From an uncultured Lachnospiraceae bacterium (GTDB lineage: Bacteria; Bacillota; Clostridia; Lachnospirales; Lachnospiraceae): a DNA stretch of 49,019 nt. The notes under the pieces were generated by a model that had not been told where the DNA came from, did not search any database, and worked only from the letters and a program-made list of their open reading frames with translations. Below, piece by piece: positions 7,208 through 16,300 of the stretch. How positions within the stretch are numbered: the stretch's first letter is position 1; every line of letters begins with the position of its first letter. The DNA lies in assembly GCA_946405185.1 (NCBI GenBank), contig CAMJGH010000009.1, forward strand, positions 1 to 49,019. The letters run 5' to 3'. The translations under genes were made by a program, and so were the position numbers.

Positions 7208-7498
7208 ATGTTTGCGAATGTTGCACAGCCTATCATCGATCTGCTGAATCAGATCATGGGACCGCTGCTGGGTATTGTCGGCGCCGTCGGTGCTCTGTAC
7301 TGTGTCATCCTGGGTGTGAAGTTTGCCAAGGCCGAGGAGCCGCAGGAGCGCGAGAAAGCCAAAGGCGCTCTGAAGAACGCCATCATCGGCTTCGTTCTCA
7401 TCTTCGTTCTGATCCTGGTGCTCAACCGTCTGATGCCGGTCATGAGCGAGTGGGTCAACCAGCAGGCCGGCAAGACCATCGTCAGCCCTCAGAGCTAA
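7208..7498 (+). CDS. VirB2/TrbC-like T4SS pilin-type small membrane protein
   Basis: 96 residues with two hydrophobic helices (about 17-36 and 59-76) separated by a charged loop (KAEEPQEREKAKGALK). This is the plan of VirB2/TrbC-type pilins and the PF18895-like T4SS pilin group; the phrase KGALKNAIIGFVLI is typical. There is no cleavable signal peptide in this short form. CAAGGAGG lies about 7 bases before the ATG. It is the first gene of the secretion operon and is followed by a 255-bp hairpin-rich spacer, as expected if this subunit is needed in excess. The identity is from topology and local similarity rather than from a decisive motif. Confidence 0.7.
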   Translation: MFANVAQPIIDLLNQIMGPLLGIVGAVGALYCVILGVKFAKAEEPQEREKAKGALKNAIIGFVLIFVLILVLNRLMPVMSEWVNQQAGKTIVSPQS

Positions 7499-7510
7499 GC
7501 GTTAGACCGC

Positions 7511-7636
7511 GGCCGGCAGGGCCGGCCACAAAAAAGTCATTGTCATGCAGGCACTGCCCGCCGGGCAGTCCTGACCAGATGCTGCCCGGATCACGGATCG
7601 GGCTGCGGCGCCGCGCGGGTACAAGACCCGCGCGGC
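7511..7636 (+). other. Cluster of strong hairpins between pilin gene and next gene
   Basis: The 264-bp gap 7499-7762 contains no convincing gene but several strong stem-loops: GGCCGGC/GCCGGCC (7511-7527), ACTGCCC/GGGCAGT (7553-7569) and a perfect 11-bp stem GCCGCGCGGGT/ACCCGCGCGGC with 5-nt loop (7610-7636). None is followed by a T-run. They would more plausibly stabilise the pilin mRNA 3' end, or partly stop or process the transcript, than end it outright. Confidence 0.5.
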
Positions 7637-7762
7637 ACCGATCGGATGAGCGGCAGCAAGCGCCCCCGGCGGGGCCAAACGCCGGAAGAGACCAAAGGAA
7701 CGGCCGCCTGACGGGCGGCAGCAGAATACAGACCGGGTGACCGGTCCGGAAGTGTGGACACT

Positions 7763-8251
7763 ATGGCGGAAACCGCAAGAAAAACCGAGATGACATGCGG
7801 CGAGTACCTGACCCAGCAGCGCATCGCGCTGGCCAGGCACCGCGACCTGGGTGCACCCGGTGCCAAAGAGCAGGTCGTGGAGTGCTTAAGCAACATCTAC
7901 GCCGTGAGTTATCAGATGAACTTTGAGAGACGCGAGCCGCCGTCACGCACCAGAGGGCCGGCGGAAATGGAAACCCTGGACCGGGAGCTGGTGGAGCGGA
8001 TGAGCCGCGGGCTGCGCGACAAGGCGCATGTCTTCTCGGATATCGCGGCGGATCCGTGGCGCCTGTCCGAGGCGGTGACCACCGCCCAGCACGGGAACGG
8101 GTTCCCTCTTATCGAGATGGTGAACACCGCGTTCCTGGCGCGCACCGCGCAGCGGGAAGCGCAGCACGATGCGACAGGGCCGGAAGCCCCCTCCCGGCAG
8201 GCACGTCCGGCACAGACGCCGGCGCCAAAGCCGGCGGGGCCGACACTGTAA
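7763..8251 (+). CDS. Small soluble protein of the secretion operon; possible distant member of the candidate-substrate family
   Basis: 162 residues from the ATG at 7763; GGAAG lies about 10 bases upstream, whereas a GTG at 7754 would be too close to it. There is no signal peptide or TM. The first ~130 residues are predicted helical and contain SDIAADPWRL, which resembles the [DEKN]-P-x-F turn of the repeat seen in the proteins at 29981, 31656, 32694 and 33584. The tail is Pro/Ala/Lys-rich and ends KPAGPTL, resembling the end of the 31656 protein (APEGPVL). No known family was recognised. It could be a substrate, or an adaptor or chaperone of the machine. Its position between pilin and surface-protein genes ties it to the system. 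Confidence 0.6.
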   Translation: MAETARKTEMTCGEYLTQQRIALARHRDLGAPGAKEQVVECLSNIYAVSYQMNFERREPPSRTRGPAEMETLDRELVERMSRGLRDKAHVFSDIAADPWRLSEAVTTAQHGNGFPLIEMVNTAFLARTAQREAQHDATGPEAPSRQARPAQTPAPKPAGPTL

Positions 8252-8259
8252 GCCGTTAC

Positions 8260-8280
8260 CCTTCCCCCGGCGGGGGAAGG
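8260..8280 (+). other. Intercistronic hairpin
   Basis: Perfect 9-bp stem CCTTCCCCC / GGGGGAAGG with a 3-nt loop, starting nine bases after the stop of the small gene and followed by CAAAATACG rather than a T-run. It may tune read-through or mRNA stability ahead of the surface-protein gene. Confidence 0.45.
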
Positions 8281-8327
8281 CAAAATACGAACACAATGTG
8301 CGTATCACGAAGAAACAGGGAACACGC

Positions 8328-10172
8328 ATGAAGATAAAGTTAGTTGCCAAGAAAATACTGGCCGCCGTGCTTTCGGCGGCCGTGGTGATGGGAGCCTCGG
8401 GCTCCCTCTCGCCCGTTCTGGAGGTCCTGGCGGATTTCGTCATCGACGGGTCCGGTTTCGATGATGTGAAGATCACCTCGCAGACGGTCTATCTCTGGGA
8501 GGCGGGCAAACCCCCGGTGGAAGACCCGCTGCGGGACGTGCACAGCGAGAGCACGCAGGGCATCACGGGTTACCCCACCCTCATCTGCTTCGGCGGCCGC
8601 TACCTGGCTGCCATGACCCAGGAAGGCTATGGGACGCCCTTCGCCACGGCGCTGAACAACGCGGACGATGTGTACAAACGCGCGAACATGAAGGGCAATC
8701 CCGGCGACTGGGAAGACTACGATGACGAGATGGTCAAACACCCTTCCGGGTGGTACGCCTATACCCGCTGTATCGGAACCGGTCCGCTGCTGCGCGATCT
8801 GCCGCTGGACGCGGATGCTCTGGTCTCCACGGGGCATGCCGTCAGCATGTCGATGCCCCAAGGCATCCCCGTCCTTTACTCCGTGGGGAAACAGGCCAGT
8901 GAGAAGCTTTGGACCCAGCGCACGGATGTCCGCTGGTCCGGTTCGATGGACTCAACAGAAATGGATTCCTTTTACGCCATCCAGATCGCTACCATTAAAT
9001 ACAATGATGGCACAGGGGACCATCAGTGGCTGATCGGCAAACTCCGCCGGTTCACATACGTGTCCGAAAACATCTTCGGGTGGGATATCAACCACGAGAA
9101 CTCCTTTGACTGGCTGGTCCAGCGGCACCAGGAATGGTCACCGCTGGATATCGTCGCCGACAAGCCCCTCCTATACAATTATATTTCGGAGAACGAATAT
9201 AAGGCGAAGAAGGACCGCAATCCGGAACCTCGCGGCATGCAGGTGGGCCTGGTCAACCGCACCTGGGAGATCCGGGAGAACATTGGGGTGCCCGGCACCT
9301 ACACCATCAGCACGCAGGGCATCAATGAGAACATGATCCGCCGCATCTCCGGCAGCGCCGGCTACGGCAAGTACCTGACGGACCCGGCCGGCTGGAACGC
9401 CAACATTACGCTGACGCATCTCACCGTCGCCGGCACCTCCATGCTCTACATGACCGGCAAAATGCCGTTTGTCATCCACGGGCAGCCGGGGTCGAGCAAC
9501 TTCCAGCTCTACTATGCCACGCCCACCACCATGAACTTCATCCGTTCCAACGTGACGGTGCAGAAGGGCCAGGTGGTGAACCTCGTGGGGCCGCTGGCTC
9601 TCGACAAGAACGTGACCATCACCGTGCAGGACGGCGGCGTGCTCACGGTCACTGGGTGGGTCCTGAACAACGGCAAGATCAAGGTGGAGCAGGGCGGGAC
9701 GCTTCTGGTCCAGAAGGCGGAGAAGACCAACACCGTGCTCTCCGCGCTCTTAAACGTCACGGATGCCAATGGCGGCGCCATCGCCTGCGACGGCACCATG
9801 ATCGTCATGAGCGGCTGCACCGTCAACGCCAACGGCAACTACGGTCTGCAGTTCGGCGAGGGCGCACAGTGCGTCAACTACGGTGCCATCGTCACTGAGA
9901 ACCTGAACGTCTACACGGACCACACCATCGAAAACCGCGGCGGCTCCAGTGTCCTGGTGACGGGCAAGACCATCCTCGACGGCGGGTACAGCCTGATGTT
10001 TGATACCGTCCGGAATGCCTCTTATCCGACGCTTGGCACCCGCGCCGCCACTCAGAAGGTAACGATACCGGGCAATTACGTCTATGGCCCCGGCGCGTAC
10101 CGCACCTACAATTCCGCGGCAACAACGTCCAGCGGCAACAGGACCGGCAAGGTCTGCGACGTGGTGAACTGA
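8328..10172 (+). CDS. Exported surface protein with beta-helix-like C-terminal half
   Basis: 614 residues from the ATG at 8328. A signal peptide is clear: KIKLVAKK, then a hydrophobic stretch AAVLSAAVVMGASG and a likely cut near LEVLA. An upstream extension to 8169 reads through Arg-rich shadow sequence and is rejected. The N-terminal ~380 residues are of unknown fold, rich in Tyr and Trp. The C-terminal ~200 residues show short G/N-rich beta repeats (VTVQKGQVVNL, VTITVQDGGVLTV, GTMIVMSGCTVN) as in right-handed beta-helix or pectin-lyase-like proteins. No LPXTG motif or C-terminal anchor is present, so it is released or held by partner proteins. Its place among the T4SS genes suggests an extracellular part of the machine or an adhesin displayed by it. 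Confidence 0.7.
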   Translation: MKIKLVAKKILAAVLSAAVVMGASGSLSPVLEVLADFVIDGSGFDDVKITSQTVYLWEAGKPPVEDPLRDVHSESTQGITGYPTLICFGGRYLAAMTQEGYGTPFATALNNADDVYKRANMKGNPGDWEDYDDEMVKHPSGWYAYTRCIGTGPLLRDLPLDADALVSTGHAVSMSMPQGIPVLYSVGKQASEKLWTQRTDVRWSGSMDSTEMDSFYAIQIATIKYNDGTGDHQWLIGKLRRFTYVSENIFGWDINHENSFDWLVQRHQEWSPLDIVADKPLLYNYISENEYKAKKDRNPEPRGMQVGLVNRTWEIRENIGVPGTYTISTQGINENMIRRISGSAGYGKYLTDPAGWNANITLTHLTVAGTSMLYMTGKMPFVIHGQPGSSNFQLYYATPTTMNFIRSNVTVQKGQVVNLVGPLALDKNVTITVQDGGVLTVTGWVLNNGKIKVEQGGTLLVQKAEKTNTVLSALLNVTDANGGAIACDGTMIVMSGCTVNANGNYGLQFGEGAQCVNYGAIVTENLNVYTDHTIENRGGSSVLVTGKTILDGGYSLMFDTVRNASYPTLGTRAATQKVTIPGNYVYGPGAYRTYNSAATTSSGNRTGKVCDVVN

Positions 10173-10222
10173 CATTCCGCGAAAGATAACAGCGAGACCG
10201 GCAGCAGGAGGACCGACAGCAT

Positions 10223-11215
10223 ATGAACATGAAAAGAATACGGGTCTTTGCGGCAGCGATGCTGGCCGCCGCGCTGCTGGCGCCGATGGGGGTGCTGGCA
10301 GACCCTTCCTACACCGGTGAGATCGATCCGGCCACCAATGAGCCGTACGCGGACGAAAACCAGCAGGCCACCGAAGAGAACGGCCGCGTGGCGCTGACCG
10401 CCACCTGCTCCTATGACTGGAACAGCCACGATTATGTCTACACCATGGAGGGGACGCTCAACGAAGTGCACTGCACGGCTGCGGACGGGCAGATCCTCTC
10501 GCAGGCGGTCACCGTCTCCACCGGTTCGGATACGTCGGTGGTGGTCTACCGCAACGGCCAGGAGTACACGGACAGCCTGACGGGCATCACCGCCCCCGGC
10601 GAATACGTGGTGCAGGTGCGGAACGGCAGTGACCGCACGCGTATCTTCTCCTTCACGCTGGTGGGCAAGAGCACCAACGGCCTGCAGCCGTTTACGGTGC
10701 CGGACAGCTTCTTCATCCGCGAAGCCACCTGTGACGGCGCGGATGTCCCGTATGACCGGTACAACGTGTACACGGATACGGAGGGTACCTACCGGATCGT
10801 CTACGAGTGCGTGCCCACGGGCATCGGCTACACCGTGGAGACTACCATCGACCGCACGGCGCCGGTGCCGGTGTTTTCCGGCAAGATCGACGATCAGAAC
10901 CGCGTGAGGAGCGCGCTGACCTTCTCCGGCCTGGCGGAAGGCGACACGGTGTTCGTGTCCGGCGACGGGACCGGCACTCCGACACAGCTGACCCTCCGCG
11001 ATGACGGTACCGGGAACTTCTCCGGCACCCTCACGGAGAGCGGCAACTACTATATGCAGATATACGATGCAGCCGGCAACATGTCCGAATACCGGTTCCG
11101 CATCATGACCTATTTCAACGCCAACAGCATGGTGGTGCTTGTGGTGCTGGGCGTGGTGCTGGCGGGCGTGATCGGCTACATCATCATGCGCCGCCGCAAC
11201 CTCAAGATCGGATGA
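10223..11215 (+). CDS. Surface protein with signal peptide and C-terminal membrane anchor
   Basis: 330 residues. The N-terminal signal peptide (FAAAMLAAALLAPMGVLA, likely cut before DPSYTG) and one C-terminal TM helix (about 300-322, VVLVVLGVVLAGVIGYIIM) with the basic tail RRRNLKIG place nearly the whole chain outside. The ectodomain is beta-rich. Residues ~210-295 look like an Ig-like domain of bacterial surface proteins (TAPVPVFSG, TLTESGNYYMQIYDAAGN). AGGAGG precedes the ATG at 10223; a second in-frame ATG at 10229 is possible. No T4SS component family was recognised. By position it could fill the role of an extracellular scaffold next to the VirB6-like channel encoded 16 bases downstream. 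Confidence 0.7.
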   Translation: MNMKRIRVFAAAMLAAALLAPMGVLADPSYTGEIDPATNEPYADENQQATEENGRVALTATCSYDWNSHDYVYTMEGTLNEVHCTAADGQILSQAVTVSTGSDTSVVVYRNGQEYTDSLTGITAPGEYVVQVRNGSDRTRIFSFTLVGKSTNGLQPFTVPDSFFIREATCDGADVPYDRYNVYTDTEGTYRIVYECVPTGIGYTVETTIDRTAPVPVFSGKIDDQNRVRSALTFSGLAEGDTVFVSGDGTGTPTQLTLRDDGTGNFSGTLTESGNYYMQIYDAAGNMSEYRFRIMTYFNANSMVVLVVLGVVLAGVIGYIIMRRRNLKIG

Positions 11216-11234
11216 TGTCCCCCGGAAAGGATTG

Positions 11235-13289
11235 GTGACTGCTTTGTTTGACTCCCTGTGGAGCGGAATAACCTCCTGGATGAACGATACGTTCACCTCC
11301 ATCCTGGAAGCTATTCTGAACGCGACTCTCTTCAAACTGCTTTATTATATTGAGATCGCGATGTGCAAGATCATCAGCATTCTGGGTGATCTGTTCAGCG
11401 TGTTCTCGGGTGTGAACAAGGCGATCTACGACGAATCGCCTACCTATCTGATCAACGTTTTCTTTGACAATCAGGCCGTCCGCAACATCTACTGGGCGAT
11501 GGCCCTGGTCGGCTTTGCGCTGACGCTCGGCTTCACGATCTGGGGCGTGGTGCGCAAGATGTTCGATGCTTCCGGGAAGGTCCAGCAGTCCATGGGCCAG
11601 ATCCTGACGGGCGCTGTGCGCAGCATCGTCCTGATCGCGGGGCTGACGGTCCTGATGAACGTGGTCATCTACGGCACCAACAAGCTGATGCAGGTGGTGG
11701 ACGATATCTTCAACAACGCCTACACCATGCACGTGGAAGACCACAAGGACTTTACCGACGAAGAATACGCGGCCATGGGCCGGGTGCTGGCCACCATCGG
11801 CAACTACTCCATGGTGACCACCTCGAACAACCGCTACAACCTGAACATCTGCTTCAACGAGATACGGCCGGACATGAAATGGCTGCAGGACCAGAAAGTC
11901 TTTGAGTACTCGTATTACAAAGAAGTGAACGGGCAGGTGGTCGAAAGCTGGCAGTCCGTCCTGGCGCAGATCGCCCGGTCCACGGACCTGCGGCGCGATG
12001 TGAAGGTGGATGTCTACAACGAAGGCGTGGTCACCAGCCTGACGGCCGCCATCGACTACCTGCGCAACAACGTGAAGGTCACGCCGGTGCCGTATGTCGA
12101 CAAGAACCTTCAGCGCAGCCAGAGGGTGTACCTGGACCGCCTCGTCTTTCTGATGGGCACCATGGGCGCCGCCCGCAACTCCACCTTCAACGAGTCGCCG
12201 GATCTGATGGGCGACCCGCTCCGCAGCCCCTACTACTATGGCCAGGGGCGTGATATCTACGATCTGGATGATGTCAACAAGGATTTCAACATCGGCTTCC
12301 CGACGGACTACATCGTGGTGTTCTTCGCCGGCATCGCCATCATCTTCGATCTGGTGGTCATCATCCTCAACTGCATCGCGCGCATTTTCAACATGCTGTT
12401 CCTCTACATCATCGCGCCGCCGGTCATTGCGGCCTCGCCGATGGATTCGGGCGGCAAGTTCAAGCAGTGGAGCATCGCGTTTTTGGTGCAGTCGCTGTCC
12501 GTGTTCGGCACGGTCATCGCCATGAGGCTGCTGCTGATCTACCTGCCCATCGTCCTGGATCCGAAACTGGCGCTCTTTGATCCGGCACAGCATCCGTACC
12601 TCAACATGTTCGCCAAGTTTGCGCTGGTGTACGGCGGTATCGAGACCACCAAGAAGGCCACGTCGCTGCTGACCGGTATCCTGGCGGACAGCGCCGGGTG
12701 GCAGTCCATCCAGGCAGGCGATATGTCCGGGTCCGCGGCCAAGGCCATCGGTACGGCCAAGGCCCTCGGCGGCAAGGCGCTCAGCGCCGCCGGCTCGGTG
12801 ACCAGTTTTGCGGCCAAGCCGCTCACGAACCTCGTCAAGCGGCCGTTCAACGCCGCCGGCCATTGGTGGTCGAACCTCGGCTCCGGCAACGCGCAGCGCC
12901 GTGCCAAGCAGGCGGTCAAGGATGAGGAGATGCGCGAGAAGTACCGCAAGAAGGACGACAAGCCGGAGGAGAAACCGCCGGAAAACCAGAACAACAACAA
13001 TAATAACAACAATAACCATCCTGCACCGGCCCAGCCGCCGGCCGCGCCTCCGCCCCTGCCCAACCGCATGGGGCCGGGTGACGCCAACGAGGCGCCCGCC
13101 AACCTCCAGAATCAGGCCCTCAACCAGCGCCGCCAGCAGTACGGCTTCGGCGGTGATGACGGTGACGGAGGAGGCCAGGGAGGCGGCCAGGGAGGCGGCC
13201 AGGGTCAGGGCCCGGCCAATCCGCCGCCCAGGCCCCGCTCACGGGATGATTCCGGAGCCCTTCCTCCGCGCAACCGCCCGCATCTGTAA
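11235..13289 (+). CDS. VirB6/TrbL-like polytopic membrane protein of the T4SS
   Basis: About 684 residues. At least six TM helices can be seen: residues ~35-60, 75-100, 115-140, 350-375, 380-400, 415-445. They are separated by a ~210-residue extracytoplasmic part containing the SQRVYLDRLVFLMG segment. The phrase LFLYIIAPPVIAASPMDSG followed by KFKQWSIAFLVQSL is characteristic of gram-positive VirB6/TrbL-like proteins (inner-membrane channel). The C-terminal ~170 residues are cytoplasmic: a charged helix, a run of nine Asn, a Pro-rich part and GGQG repeats. The start is uncertain among TTG 11232, GTG 11235 and TTG 11244; GTG 11235 has AAAGG a few bases upstream. It sits directly before the VirB4 gene, as in many T4SS loci. 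Confidence 0.75.
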   Translation: MTALFDSLWSGITSWMNDTFTSILEAILNATLFKLLYYIEIAMCKIISILGDLFSVFSGVNKAIYDESPTYLINVFFDNQAVRNIYWAMALVGFALTLGFTIWGVVRKMFDASGKVQQSMGQILTGAVRSIVLIAGLTVLMNVVIYGTNKLMQVVDDIFNNAYTMHVEDHKDFTDEEYAAMGRVLATIGNYSMVTTSNNRYNLNICFNEIRPDMKWLQDQKVFEYSYYKEVNGQVVESWQSVLAQIARSTDLRRDVKVDVYNEGVVTSLTAAIDYLRNNVKVTPVPYVDKNLQRSQRVYLDRLVFLMGTMGAARNSTFNESPDLMGDPLRSPYYYGQGRDIYDLDDVNKDFNIGFPTDYIVVFFAGIAIIFDLVVIILNCIARIFNMLFLYIIAPPVIAASPMDSGGKFKQWSIAFLVQSLSVFGTVIAMRLLLIYLPIVLDPKLALFDPAQHPYLNMFAKFALVYGGIETTKKATSLLTGILADSAGWQSIQAGDMSGSAAKAIGTAKALGGKALSAAGSVTSFAAKPLTNLVKRPFNAAGHWWSNLGSGNAQRRAKQAVKDEEMREKYRKKDDKPEEKPPENQNNNNNNNNNHPAPAQPPAAPPPLPNRMGPGDANEAPANLQNQALNQRRQQYGFGGDDGDGGGQGGGQGGGQGQGPANPPPRPRSRDDSGALPPRNRPHL
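13167..13202 (+). repeat. 12-bp tandem repeat in the VirB6-like gene
   Basis: Three head-to-tail copies of GGAGGCGGCCAG (first copy with one change), coding for GGQ-type repeats in the disordered tail. Together with the poly-Asn run near 12990-13017 it marks a length-variable region. Confidence 0.7.
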
Positions 13290-13336
13290 GCTGATATCGC
13301 CGGCCGCCGTGCCGGGACTGTGAAGGAAACAGAGAT

Positions 13337-16300
13337 ATGCAAAGACTCATACCGGAAAAGACAAAAGTTCATATCGAACTGTTCCGCGGCGTGACCATCG
13401 GCGATATCGTGGTCGCCGGGGTAGGGCTGCTGCTGCTCTTTTTCACCCTCATCTCCAACCTGCCGTTCCGCTACATCATCTGCCTGGTGATCATCGCGCT
13501 GACGGTGCTGATGGTGGTGCGCCTGGACGAACAGCCCAACTACCTCTACTTCCTGCATATCCTCACGTTCCTCGGCTACAAGCGGCATTTTGCCAAAGAG
13601 AAGGGCAAAGGCGCCCGCCCCATGAAGGAGATCGTGGCCTTCACGGGCATCCATGACGACTGCATCGAATACCTGGGCGGCCAGTACTACGGCGCCGCCC
13701 TGGAGATCTCACCGGTGGAGTTCCGCTTCTATTCGGAGCTGCGCCGCAACAACGCCATCGAAAACTGCTTCGGCCGGATCCTCCGGTCGCTGCCGCCGGA
13801 TCTGTCGGCCAACATCGTCAAGATCGAGCGGCCTATCATCTACGACGGCTACCGTGACCGCGAGTACGAGAAACTGCAGCATTTAAGCGAATCCTACGAG
13901 AACGGCGTGTTCACCGAGGAAGAGCTCAAGGCCCGCGTGGAGATCGAGTACGACCGCATCAACGAGCTGATCGACTACAACGAGACCAACCGCATCGTGG
14001 ACGGGTTCTACTACCTGGTGCTCTATGAGGCCGACAGACGGCAGCTGGAGCAGTCCATCCGGGCGGCCGCGCAGGCCATGCAGCAGGGGGATGTCCCCAC
14101 GCACCGCCTGAACGACAAGGAACTGGCCATCTTCTTAAAGTACACGAACAGCATCGACTTCGATGAGCGCGAGGCGGATGACCTCACGAACGAAGAGCTG
14201 GTGGCCTGGGCCCAGCCGGACACCGTGGACATGCGCGTGCGCCGCGTGGACGTCAACGGCATCCAGACCCACAACCTCCGCGTGGTCAACTATCCGACCA
14301 CCGTGGGCGACGCGTGGCTGGCCGGCGTGATGAGCATTCCGGGCACCAAGGTGGTGGTCAAGTGCCGCCCCATGGACCGCACCAAGGCCATCCGCAACAT
14401 TGACCGGTCGCTGACGGAACTGCGCGGCCAGTGGTCGGTCACCGGCGTGGACTCCCGCCGGATGGAGATCGAGACCCACATCGGCACCCTGCAGGAACTG
14501 CTGGGAACGCTGCAGAGCGAGAGCGAGTCCCTGCTGGAGACGGATATCTACATCACCGCGTACGATATCATTGCCACCAACAACGCCACGAAGGGCGAAC
14601 CCCGCCCGAGCATCCTGCCGCTCATGCCGGACATGAAGAAGAACGTCCGCCGCACCTGGCAGGAGAGCGGGTTCCGCCTGAACAACTGCGAGTTCGACCA
14701 GGTGGAAGCCTTCATCGGCTCGCAGGTCAACGCCCGCGACCCCATGGTCAAGGACGGCCGCGGCATCTCTTCCAACACCGTGGCGGCGTGCTTCCCGTGG
14801 ATCTACGCCCACATCTCGGATGAGGGCGGCGTGAAGCTGGGCGAGAGCGACGGCATCCCGGTGTTCATCGACTTTTTCCGCCGGGATTCCGAGCGCGTCA
14901 ACTCCAACATGGTCATCGTGGGTAAGTCCGGTTCCGGTAAATCCTACGCTACCAAGTCGCTGCTGGCCAACCTCGCCGCCGAGGATGCGCGCATCTTCAT
15001 CCTGGACCCGGAAAACGAGTACACGGAGCTGGCGAGAAACCTGCACGGGCAGATCATCAACGTGGGCAACGCACAGTACGGGCGGCTGAACCCGTTCCAC
15101 ATCATCACCGCGCTGGACGATGATGAGGCGGGAGAGGGCGGCCCGGCCGGCAGTTACGCCACCCACCTGCAGTTCCTCGAAGAGTTCTTCCGCCAAATCA
15201 TGCCGGACTGCGACAAGGATGCGATGGAGTACCTGAACACCCTGATCGACCACATGTATCTGGAGCACAACATCACGCCGGAGACGGACCTGTCCAGGCT
15301 CCGCCCGGAGGATTACCCCATCTTCGACGACGTGTACGACGAAGTGCTGCAGGAGTTCCAGAGCAGTGACAACCCGTTCACGCGGGACCTGCTGAGCAAT
15401 CTGATGAACTATGTGGCCAAGTTCTCCACGGGCGGCCGCAACGCCAACATCTGGAACGGCCCGTCCACCATCACCACGGACGAGAACTTCACGGTGTTCA
15501 ACTTCCAGTCCATGCTCGCCAACCGCAACCAGACCATCGCCAACGCGCAGATGCTGCTGGTGCTCAAATACATTGACAACGAGATCATCAAGAACCGCGA
15601 CTACAACCTGAAGTACCACGCCAACCGCAAGATCGTGGTGGTCATCGATGAGGCGCACGTCTTCATCGACAGCAAGTTCCCCATCGCGCTGGACTTCATG
15701 TTCCAGCTGGCCAAGCGCATCCGCAAATACAACGGCATGCAGATCGTCATCACCCAGAACATCAAGGACTTCGTGGGGTCGGACGAACTGGCCAGAAAGT
15801 CGACGGCCATCATCAACGCGTGCCAGTACAGCTTCATCTTTGCGCTGGCACCCAACGACATGCAGGATCTGGTCACGCTCTACGCCAATGCCGGCGGCAT
15901 CAACGAGAGCGAGCAGGAGCAGATCGTGCAGGCTCCGCGCGGCCAGGCCTTCACCATCATGAGCCCCACCAGCCGGTCCACCTTCGAGGTGCGCACGGCG
16001 CCGGGCATCGCGGAGATGTTCGAAAACAACGATTATGTGAGCCGGTACTTCTCGGGTGAGCGGGGCAATGACAACTGGGAAGACTTTGTGGGCGATTCCC
16101 GCGCGGCACACGAAGAGGCCGTAGCCAACCGGCCGTCCGAGACCTGGGCTGCCGCCCGGGCCATCAGCGCGCCGGCGGATACCGGCGTGACGCTCAACGT
16201 CTTTGACGAGGACGAGTACGACGCCTACCTGCGCGAGCAGGAGAGCGAGCGCGCCGCCTCCGTGACCTTCATGGAGATGGACGAAGAGCCGGAGGAGACG

